The notes beneath the pieces are model-generated. The model ran no database searches. It saw only the letters and a program-made list of their open reading frames with translations, and was not told the origin of the DNA. A program made the position numbers and the translations under genes. 6,259 bases of DNA from Deltaproteobacteria bacterium (GTDB taxonomy: Bacteria > Desulfobacterota > SM23-61). Positions within the stretch are counted from its first letter, which is position 1. Each line of letters opens with the position of its first letter. The stretch spans positions 1 through 6,259 of the forward strand of contig JACRCA010000356.1 in the NCBI GenBank assembly GCA_016234425.1, read 5' to 3'. Below, piece by piece: positions 1 through 5,311 of this stretch.

Positions 1-2429
1 CCCGGAATGATTTTGCCAATCTGGGGAAACTAAAGGGACTGGAACCCTACGTGTCCGGCTGGCTGGAAAAGGCCTCCGCCCTCCCTCTGAGTAATACGAA
101 GCAAGACCTTTTCCACCGCTTGGGGTCTATTCTCAAAGGCTTCGATGGACTGGACCTTTCCACCAAACAAAATCGGCTTCTGGAATTCCAGAAAATAATC
201 CAGGAACTTAAGGAGCAAGATCCCCTTCCTGCATTTCCCCCACCGGTTAAGCCTCTGCCAACCATAACCATGGAAGAGTTCTTCCAGTTTCGTAAAGATC
301 TGCAAGCCCCCATCCAGTTTATCAAAGGCGTCGGGCCGCGCCTCTCCGAAATCCTGAAGAAGAAAAACATCCAGACCGTGGAGGATGCCCTCTACTTCCT
401 CCCTCGGGCTTACGAGGACCGGCGGCAGATTAAAACCATCTCCCAGCTCAAAGTCGGAAGCATAGAAACAGTAGTCGGCGCGGTATTGAGTGCAGATATG
501 TCCTTCCACCGCCGGCGCCGCACCTTCGAAGTACTGGTGGGTGATGAAACCGGCACCCTGGGGGCTAAGTGGTTCAACTTTAATCCCCGTTTCATGAAAG
601 GAAGGTTTCGCAAAGGCATGCGCCTGATTCTCTCTGGAGAGGTACGGCTTTTCCAATTCCAGAAAGAGATTCATCATCCCGAGCTGGAGATCCTCGATGA
701 GCAGCCAGACACCCAGGATGGCTCTGCCAGCCATCCGTCCATGGAAGATTCTCTGCATTTCGGGCGCATCGTGCCCATCTATTCGGAGACTGAAGGCCTT
801 TATCAGCGGCAGCGCGTTCTCCGCCGCATTATGAAAAACGTCGTGGACCTCTTTGCGAATAAGGCTTTCAGCGGTATCCCTCAGGAGATCTGCCAGCGCC
901 ATGGACTCATCCCCCTGCCCGAAGCCTTCCGCCGGGTCCATTTCCCCGACCCAGAAGAAAACATCACCCTGCTTAACGAAGGAAAGTCTCCTGCCCACCG
1001 GCGATTGATCTTTGACGAGTTTTTATTCCTGGAGTTGGGGCTGGCCCTGCGGCGGAGCGGGACGCTGATGGAAAAAGGAATTGCCTTTCCCATCTCCCAC
1101 CGCTTCACCAATGAGCTGCGTGACCTTCTCCCGTTTTCTCTCACCCCAGCACAGAAGCATGTCCTCTCAGAACTCGAATCAGACATGCGCCAGCCTCATC
1201 CCATGAATCGCCTCCTGCAAGGGGATGTGGGCAGCGGCAAGACCATTGTAGCTCTAATGGCCGGACTCATGGCCATCGAAGGCGGTTATCAAGTAGCCAT
1301 CATGGCCCCCACGGAGATCCTGGCCGAGCAGCATTTCCTGGTCATCCGCCCTCTGGTGGAGGCACTTTCTTTACGGGCAGCTCTCCTCACCAGCAGTTTG
1401 AAAAAATCCCAAAAGGAGACCCTCTACAAAGAAATTGAAGCTGGGAAAATTCCCATGGTCATCGGTACCCATGCTCTCATTCAGGAGGGGGTGATATTTC
1501 GTAATTTGGGCCTGGCCATCATCGACGAGCAACACAAATTTGGCGTCATCCAGAGAGCCACCCTGAAAAAAAAGGGATATAACCCTGATGTCTTAGTGAT
1601 GACTGCCACCCCTATTCCTCGCACTCTGGCCATGACCATTTATGGAGACCTGGAAGTTTCTGTTATCGACGAGCTTCCACCAGGGCGGGGATCAATCACC
1701 ACCCGTGTTTTCAACGAAAAAGAAAGATTCCGCGTCTACCGCATCCTGAGAGAAGAAATCTCCAAAGGAAAACAGGCCTATGTGGTATACCCACTCGTGG
1801 AAGAGTCCGAGCGCCTCGACCTCAAGGATGCCACCCAGATGGCTAAACATCTGCAGAAGGATATTTTCCCGGAATTTAAAGTGGGATTGATCCATGGCCG
1901 GATGAAGGGCGAGGAGAAAGAAGCGATCATGGCCGACTTTAAAGCTAGGCGAATCCACATCCTCGTATCCACCATCGTCATCGAGGTAGGTATCGACGTA
2001 CCCAATGCTTCGATCATGGTCGTCGAACATGCCGAGCGGTTTGGCCTCTCTCAGCTGCACCAGCTTCGGGGGCGAGTTGGCCGAGGCCCGGACCCCTCCC
2101 AGTGCCTGCTCATCGCCCAGTACCGCAGGACAGAAGAAGCCGAGAGGCGCCTGCGGGTAATGGAAGAGACCACGGATGGATTCAAAATATCCGAGGAGGA
2201 TCTGGCTATCCGTGGCCCGGGAGAAATACTCGGAACTCAGCAATCCGGGCTTCCAGATTTTCGCGTGGCCAATTTCCTCAGGGACTTCCCTCTTCTGGTC
2301 GAAGCCCGCAAAGAGGCCTTTTCGGTAGTCTCCCGCGATCCCCTACTCTCTCTCCCTGACCACTTTTTCATAAAAGAGACGCTCAAGGAGCGGTGGAAAG
2401 GAAGGCTGGAGCTGGCTACGATTGGCTGA
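1..2429 (+). CDS. recG: ATP-dependent DNA helicase RecG (5' end outside window)
   Basis: RecG is a monomeric superfamily 2 helicase that remodels stalled replication forks and branch-migrates Holliday junctions. Numbering from the GTG at 51, the protein has a helix-hairpin-helix-like start of the wedge region (IKGVGPRLSEIL, 91-102), an OB-fold wedge (about 120-215), Walker A GDVGSGKT (391-398), APTEILAEQH (motif Ia), DEQH box 492-495 followed by KFG, motif III TATPIPRTLAMT (from 518), motif VI QLRGRVGRG (671-679) and the RecG C-terminal signature RGPGEILGTQQSGLP (721-735). All motifs are intact and the stop is TGA at 2427. The frame is open upstream of GTG 51 to base 3 with no stop, and those codons (NDFANLGKLKGLEPY) look like protein, so the true start probably lies outside the window. 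Compared with E. coli RecG (693 aa, whose wedge begins near its N-terminus), there is an extra N-terminal region of at least about 90 residues. No RBS is evident before GTG 51. The gene is convergent with the accessory cluster downstream. Confidence 0.98.
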   Translation, partial: RNDFANLGKLKGLEPYVSGWLEKASALPLSNTKQDLFHRLGSILKGFDGLDLSTKQNRLLEFQKIIQELKEQDPLPAFPPPVKPLPTITMEEFFQFRKDLQAPIQFIKGVGPRLSEILKKKNIQTVEDALYFLPRAYEDRRQIKTISQLKVGSIETVVGAVLSADMSFHRRRRTFEVLVGDETGTLGAKWFNFNPRFMKGRFRKGMRLILSGEVRLFQFQKEIHHPELEILDEQPDTQDGSASHPSMEDSLHFGRIVPIYSETEGLYQRQRVLRRIMKNVVDLFANKAFSGIPQEICQRHGLIPLPEAFRRVHFPDPEENITLLNEGKSPAHRRLIFDEFLFLELGLALRRSGTLMEKGIAFPISHRFTNELRDLLPFSLTPAQKHVLSELESDMRQPHPMNRLLQGDVGSGKTIVALMAGLMAIEGGYQVAIMAPTEILAEQHFLVIRPLVEALSLRAALLTSSLKKSQKETLYKEIEAGKIPMVIGTHALIQEGVIFRNLGLAIIDEQHKFGVIQRATLKKKGYNPDVLVMTATPIPRTLAMTIYGDLEVSVIDELPPGRGSITTRVFNEKERFRVYRILREEISKGKQAYVVYPLVEESERLDLKDATQMAKHLQKDIFPEFKVGLIHGRMKGEEKEAIMADFKARRIHILVSTIVIEVGIDVPNASIMVVEHAERFGLSQLHQLRGRVGRGPDPSQCLLIAQYRRTEEAERRLRVMEETTDGFKISEEDLAIRGPGEILGTQQSGLPDFRVANFLRDFPLLVEARKEAFSVVSRDPLLSLPDHFFIKETLKERWKGRLELATIG

Positions 2430-2466
2430 GAAAAGTTCGGAGTAATGAGTTCGAGATCTTGAAGAA

Positions 2467-2505
2467 AGTGCCTAAAATTCGAAATGCACTAAAATGCCTA
2501 AAATT
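2467..2505. repeat. Two copies of a short AGTGCCTAAAAT-type repeat
   Basis: AGTGCCTAAAATT at 2467-2479 recurs as AATGCCTAAAATT at 2493-2505, with a partial unit (AATGCACTAAAATGCC) between them. The first copy continues as AGTGCCTAAAATTCGAA (2467-2483), which matches 16 of 17 bases at 5284-5300 in the other sizeable intergenic gap. Copies lie only between genes, just after the recG stop and between corA and glpK, which fits an interspersed intergenic repeat family. Its function is unknown. Confidence 0.55.
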
Positions 2506-2539
2506 ATAACTTCTTAAGTGCGTATAGCATATCTCTCTT

Positions 2540-2567
2540 GGCATCCTCCTTCGGGACTGAGGCTGCC
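2540..2567. other. Imperfect inverted repeat in the recG / nucleotidyltransferase convergent gap
   Basis: GGCA-T-CCTC at 2540-2548 pairs with GAGG-C-TGCC at 2559-2567: eight base pairs with one T/C mismatch and a 10-nt loop. It sits between two convergent genes, where a bidirectional terminator would be expected, but neither strand has a U-rich tract after the stem, so it is not a canonical intrinsic terminator. It may be a 3'-end stabilising structure, or chance. The rest of the gap 2430-2603 shows only the short repeats. Confidence 0.3.
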
Positions 2568-2603
2568 GAGACTCATTGAACATGCCGATTGAACGCTCAG
2601 GGT

Positions 2604-3107
2604 TCAGCCGCGCATGCCAAGGCGTCGGCCGGAACGCTTTATTAGCTGAGCCCGGCCCTTGGCCCGCCGAAGGATGCGAACATCCGCGAGGTCCTGGGCT
2701 CTCCCAGCCGCTTCCTTGGCCCTGATCAAATCGTCGAGCCCAAGGTAATAAGCCTTAACGGACCCAAACCGAGCCTCGACTCGGTTCCCCCAGGCCGCCC
2801 CGAAGCTTGGGCATCCCGGCACCTGTGAAGCCAGGTCGATTCGCACGGGTGCAACCCCGAGTTGAATGATCCAGCGCGGATCCGTCAGATCTCCGACCGT
2901 GTAGCCCAAATCGGCTCCCCCGAAGAAGTCTCGCAGCGCCGCCAGAACTCTCCGGGCGTTCACCGGGCTGGGATCCAGCAGAATATCAAGGTCTTTGGTG
3001 GCGCGAGGACGGGCGTGAAAGGCCACCGCGTGGGCGCCGATCACCAGGTACCGTACCCCACGTTCGTTTAATGCGGCGATGAACTCTTCGTAGTCTTGGG
3101 ATGGCAT
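2604..3107 (-). CDS. Nucleotidyltransferase-fold protein, possible toxin-antitoxin component
   Basis: This 167-residue protein has a minimal (MNT-like) nucleotidyltransferase fold of the kind annotated as DUF6036/AbiEii-like. The core is GAHAVAFHARPRATKDLDILL at residues 24-44: the Gly-rich turn, the conserved R-x-T, and the catalytic pair D39-x-D41. A third acidic residue follows in VRIDL (D91), so the metal-binding triad appears complete. The C-terminal part has KEAAGRAQDLADV (131-143), a lysine/arginine/QDL motif common in these single-domain proteins. No signal peptide or membrane segment is seen, so it should be cytosolic. ATG 3107 is preceded by GAGGA (3112-3116) at 4-nt spacing. The start lies inside the upstream small gene, suggesting translational coupling. 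The coding strand is very GC-rich (hand counts of 67% and 72% in two 60-bp blocks). Substrate and biological role cannot be read from the sequence; related proteins modify nucleic acids or proteins by adding nucleotides. Confidence 0.8.
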   Translation of the reverse strand: MPSQDYEEFIAALNERGVRYLVIGAHAVAFHARPRATKDLDILLDPSPVNARRVLAALRDFFGGADLGYTVGDLTDPRWIIQLGVAPVRIDLASQVPGCPSFGAAWGNRVEARFGSVKAYYLGLDDLIRAKEAAGRAQDLADVRILRRAKGRAQLIKRSGRRLGMRG

Positions 3108-3285
3108 TGCGTCCTCGCGTCTTCAAGCAAGCTTCGAGCGCCTCAGCAACTGCTTCCACACGTTCCTCTGGGCTGAGCCGCTCATACCAAAACCGAAAGT
3201 CCTCCTCCTCCGCTTCCTTCCACCCCACCTTGGAAACGGTCCAGACCCTGCCCCTATTGTCAATAACCTGTCGGCGCTCAGGCAT
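2986..3285 (-). CDS. Small acidic protein upstream of and overlapping the nucleotidyltransferase
   Basis: This is a 99-codon frame starting at ATG 3285 with a strong Shine-Dalgarno (GGAGGG, 3289-3294) three bases upstream. Residues 1-58 look like real protein: a beta-prone start (VIDNRGRVWTVSKVGW), the acidic EAEEEDFRFWYERLSPEERVEAV (24-46) and an amphipathic helix to about residue 57. The 'W-Y-x-x-L-S-P-E-E-R-x-x-A' pattern resembles small proteins I recall being encoded directly upstream of DUF6036-like nucleotidyltransferases, often annotated as hypothetical or antitoxin-like. That is memory, not a search. The last 40 residues (60-99) share 122 nt with the nucleotidyltransferase gene and are rich in R, P and G, as expected of a second frame in GC-rich DNA. 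They may be a genuine overlapping C-terminus (IPRLRRVHRRIKR could be the end of the domain) or low-constraint read-through. Function is unknown; a regulatory or antitoxin partner of the nucleotidyltransferase is a reasonable guess. Confidence 0.65.
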   Translation of the reverse strand: MPERRQVIDNRGRVWTVSKVGWKEAEEEDFRFWYERLSPEERVEAVAEALEACLKTRGRNAIPRLRRVHRRIKRTWGTVPGDRRPRGGLSRPSSRHQRP

Positions 3286-3288
3286 TTT

Positions 3289-3294
3289 CCCTCC
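3289..3294 (-). promoter_or_regulatory. Shine-Dalgarno of the small acidic gene
   Basis: GGAGGG on the minus strand lies three bases before ATG 3285. It supports this start and shows that the small gene is translated independently of the antitoxin, which ends 114 nt upstream. No separate promoter is evident in that 114 nt, so it is probably cotranscribed from the antitoxin promoter. Confidence 0.6.
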
Positions 3295-3317
3295 AAGGAT
3301 ACAAGGTGCAGAACCTC

Positions 3318-3413
3318 TCAGCTAACCACAAAAGTCAGCGGCTGGCCCGATTCGGCACCAATCCGCTGGATGGGCAGGTCAATCATCATTTTCATAACCT
3401 CACCGCGCTTCAT
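3318..3413 (-). pseudogene. Remnant of a MazF/PemK-type toxin gene (start only)
   Basis: This is a 31-codon frame starting at ATG 3413, inside the last codons of the antitoxin, overlapping it by 14 nt (ATGAAGCGCGGTGA, where the final TGA is the antitoxin stop). It begins MKRGEV, the usual opening of MazF/PemK endoribonucleases (MKRGEVWW...). The same ATG-over-stop overlap is typical of MazE/MazF-like pairs. After residue 6 the resemblance stops: the frame continues MKMMIDLPIQRIGAESG and ends at TGA 3318-3320. MazF is normally about 110 residues, and only 32 bp separate this stop from the start of the next gene, so no full toxin fits in any frame here. The likely reading is an internal deletion that removed the toxin body and joined its first codons to unrelated sequence. 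The alternative is chance resemblance of a six-residue start. Confidence 0.55.
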
Positions 3414-3630
3414 GAGCGCTATCTCCTAATGTGGCTTCAGCCCATTCCAAAGCTTCCTCTTCCCTAACCGTATCTTTGGCCATCTCTGCATAGGCTGATT
3501 CAAAGTCAGATTTAATGACATGAGGGCGCACCAATTCCTCAACGAATCGACTGATTTTTCTTGGACCGATAATTTTGTGCAAACCCGCGTAAACTTTTTC
3601 ATCGATAGTAATGGTGAGCCTTTTCTGCAT
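3400..3630 (-). CDS. Ribbon-helix-helix-like antitoxin (MazE/PemI-type partner of MazF)
   Basis: This 76-residue cytosolic protein starts MQKRLTITIDEKVYAGLHKIIG. The RLTITID strand (4-10) and following helices fit a ribbon-helix-helix DNA-binding domain, with GPRKISRFVEELVRPHV (22-38) as the second helical part. The acidic tail (REEEALEWAEATLGDSAHEAR, 56-76) is the expected toxin-binding segment and closely resembles the tails of antitoxins encoded just before MazF/PemK toxins (recalled, not searched). ATG 3630 is chosen because GGGGAGG (3637-3643) lies six bases upstream. A longer frame from a TTG at 3675 is less likely, because that TTG is part of a promoter -35 box. The protein should bind its own promoter and neutralise its toxin, but the toxin gene that should follow is reduced to a fragment, so this looks like an orphan antitoxin. 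GC content here (about 48% in one 60-bp block) is well below that of the neighbouring nucleotidyltransferase gene. Confidence 0.85.
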   Translation of the reverse strand: MQKRLTITIDEKVYAGLHKIIGPRKISRFVEELVRPHVIKSDFESAYAEMAKDTVREEEALEWAEATLGDSAHEAR

Positions 3631-3636
3631 CCTTAG

Positions 3637-3643
3637 CCTCCCC
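3637..3643 (-). promoter_or_regulatory. Shine-Dalgarno that sets the antitoxin start
   Basis: GGGGAGG on the minus strand is separated by six bases (CTAAGG) from ATG 3630. It favours a 76-residue antitoxin over the 91-residue version from TTG 3675. Confidence 0.65.
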
Positions 3644-3646
3644 TTG

Positions 3647-3675
3647 TTTATACGTATGTCTCTGGCCACTGTCAA
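3647..3675 (-). promoter_or_regulatory. Near-consensus sigma-70 promoter for the antitoxin cluster
   Basis: On the minus strand a perfect -35 TTGACA (3675-3670) is followed by a 17-nt spacer and a -10 of TATAAA (3652-3647), one base from consensus. The predicted transcription start is near 3640, leaving a leader of only about 10 nt that would begin at or within the Shine-Dalgarno. The 8-bp palindrome ATACGTAT (3650-3657) overlaps the -10 box and is a candidate operator for autorepression by the antitoxin. No promoter is evident further downstream, so the promoter may serve the antitoxin, small acidic protein and nucleotidyltransferase together. Confidence 0.65.
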
Positions 3676-3730
3676 TTGGAAAAGAATTTACAATCTGCGG
3701 GGTGAAGCCTAACTATATTCGGGATAATTA

Positions 3731-5227
3731 TTAATTTTCCCAATCTTTTGCCCTTTCGACGGCCATCTTCCATTTGCGGTAGAGAGATTCCCTCTGTCTG
3801 GAACTCATCCGGGGAATAAACTTCTTTTTCACCTCATAATTGGCAGCAAGCTCTCTCTGATCCTTCCAAAACCCGACGGCCAAACCAGCCAGATAGGCTG
3901 CTCCCAAAGCGGTCGTCTCGGTAGTTTTCTGGATCACCACAGGAACTCCCAGAATGTCGGCCTGAAACTGCATCAGGAATCCGTTGGCTGCTGCACCCCC
4001 ATCGACCCGGAGTTCTTTCAACTTGATCCCCGAATCTCTTTCCATGCATTCCAGGACATCACGGGTCTGGTAGGCGATAGACTCCAGGGCGGCGCGGGTG
4101 ATATGCGCCCGGGTTGTTCCCCGTGTGATCCCCAGGATCGCTCCCCGCGCATACATATCCCAATGAGGGGCGCCCAGGCCGACGAAGGCTGGAACGAAGT
4201 AAACGCCTTCATTGCCCTGGAGACTGCTGGCCAAATGTTCACTCTCGGCGGCCTGCTGGATGACCCGAAGCCCATCCCGGAGCCATTGGACTGCTGCCCC
4301 AGCGATAAAGACGCTGCCTTCCAAAGCATAATGGACTTTGCCTCCAATCCCCCAGGCAATGGTAGTTAGGAGATTACTCTTAGACCTCACTGGCTTTTCG
4401 CCCGTGTTCATCAAGAGAAAACAGCCTGTGCCGTAGGTGTTCTTCGACTGTCCTTTGCGGAAGCAGGTCTGGCCGAAGAGGGCTCCCTGCTGATCCCCCA
4501 CGATCCCCGACACAGGAATCTCCGCGCCGAAGAAGGTTGCAGGAGAAGTGTATCCGTAGACCCGGCTGGAGGCCTCGACAGCGGGCAAGATTTGCTCCGG
4601 AATATGGAAATATTGCAGAATTTCTCGATCCCACGTTAGATCATGAATGTTATAAAGGAGAGTTCGGGAGGCGTTGGAATAATCAGTAATATGGAGCTTC
4701 TTGCCGGTCAATTGGTAGAGCAACCAACTATCCACGGTCCCGAAGGCCAACTCCCCGGGCTCTGCTGGCTTGCGCATCGATTTGTGATGTTCCAGAATCC
4801 ACTGAATCTTGGTCGCGGAAAAGTAGGCGTCCAGCACCAACCCGGTTTTTCGGCGAATCTTTTCAGCGAATTTTGTCTGCTTTATTTCCGAACATACTGG
4901 GGCAGTTCTGCGGCATTGCCAGACAATAGCGTTATGAACAGGGCGGCCATTTTCCCTGTCCCATAGTATAGTCGTCTCCCTCTGGTTGGTGATGCCGATG
5001 GCCGCAATTTTTTGGGGCGAAAGATTTATGGAATCGAGAGCCTTCCGGGCAGCTTCCATTTGTGACTCCCATATCTCCATCGGGTCGTGCTCTACCCAGC
5101 CAGGCTTGGGGTAGATTTGCCTGAATTCTTTGGCCGCTATACTGATGATTTTTCCCTGGTGGTCAAAAATCACTGCCCGGGAACTCGTAGTTCCTTGGTC
5201 GAGAGCCAAAATGAACTTTTCACTCAT
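3731..5227 (-). CDS. glpK: Glycerol kinase
   Basis: Glycerol kinase (FGGY family, 498 aa, usual length about 500) phosphorylates glycerol with ATP to sn-glycerol-3-phosphate in the cytosol, the first step of glycerol use and a source for phospholipid synthesis. The ATP-binding start is LALDQGTTSSRAV (7-19). Glycerol-contacting residues align in number with E. coli GlpK: R83-E84 in NQRETT, Y135, and the catalytic D245-Q246 in GDQQGALFGQ. NTYGTGCF (263-270), GLGAPHWDMYARGAILG (350-366) and the C-terminal FGGY signature with DGGAAANGFLMQFQADILG (409-427) complete the fold. Position 236 is Glu where E. coli has the fructose-1,6-bisphosphate-binding Arg, and the Firmicute HPr-phosphorylation His is Thr 231 (TFFG instead of HFYG). 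ATG 5227 has AGAGG (5236-5240) eight bases upstream. No glpF or glpD is adjacent; the nearest upstream gene on the strand is corA, 84 bp away. No terminator is visible in the 100 bp between the stop and the antitoxin start. Confidence 0.98.
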   Translation of the reverse strand: MSEKFILALDQGTTSSRAVIFDHQGKIISIAAKEFRQIYPKPGWVEHDPMEIWESQMEAARKALDSINLSPQKIAAIGITNQRETTILWDRENGRPVHNAIVWQCRRTAPVCSEIKQTKFAEKIRRKTGLVLDAYFSATKIQWILEHHKSMRKPAEPGELAFGTVDSWLLYQLTGKKLHITDYSNASRTLLYNIHDLTWDREILQYFHIPEQILPAVEASSRVYGYTSPATFFGAEIPVSGIVGDQQGALFGQTCFRKGQSKNTYGTGCFLLMNTGEKPVRSKSNLLTTIAWGIGGKVHYALEGSVFIAGAAVQWLRDGLRVIQQAAESEHLASSLQGNEGVYFVPAFVGLGAPHWDMYARGAILGITRGTTRAHITRAALESIAYQTRDVLECMERDSGIKLKELRVDGGAAANGFLMQFQADILGVPVVIQKTTETTALGAAYLAGLAVGFWKDQRELAANYEVKKKFIPRMSSRQRESLYRKWKMAVERAKDWEN

Positions 5228-5283
5228 CCTGCTTACCTCTTCCTACCCCGCCCTTTGCAACCCAAAATCCGCAATAAGCTCAG

Positions 5284-5300
5284 AGTGCCTAAAATCCGAA
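5284..5300. repeat. Third copy of the AGTGCCTAAAAT-type repeat
   Basis: AGTGCCTAAAATCCGAA here matches AGTGCCTAAAATTCGAA at 2467-2483 in 16 of 17 bases, although the two gaps share no other obvious sequence. It lies between the corA stop (5312) and the glpK start (5227). A related half (CAAAATCCGCAAT) lies just to its left, at about 5262-5274. No clear glpK promoter or corA terminator was found in the rest of this 84-bp gap. Confidence 0.5.
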
Positions 5301-5311
5301 TTCCCCTTCGC

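Noticed and set aside
30..998. A 322-codon open frame on the minus strand opposite recG
   Set aside because: It is antisense to clearly conserved RecG domains, has no recognisable motif, and other antisense frames of similar quality occur across recG; it is a product of codon bias.
1692..2243. A 183-codon minus-strand frame opposite the recG helicase domain
   Set aside because: It mirrors RecG motifs IV-VI with no independent protein signature or RBS.
2467..2505. Repeat units considered as a CRISPR array
   Set aside because: The units are about 13 nt, there are only two in tandem, and no proper spacers or cas genes are present.
2540..2567. Hairpin considered as an intrinsic terminator for recG or the nucleotidyltransferase
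   Set aside because: There is no U-rich tract after the stem on either strand; it is kept only as an inverted repeat.
3101..3325. A 74-codon plus-strand frame opposite the small acidic gene
   Set aside because: The Ser/Pro-rich translation looks like the complement of the real minus-strand gene, which has a strong Shine-Dalgarno and a plausible protein.
3400..3675. Longer 91-residue version of the antitoxin from TTG 3675
   Set aside because: The TTG is part of the TTGACA -35 box and the predicted transcript starts downstream of it; ATG 3630 has a good Shine-Dalgarno.
4018..4369. Frames on both strands within glpK (113 and 88 codons)
   Set aside because: They lie inside the conserved GlpK C-terminal half, and their translations show no domain.
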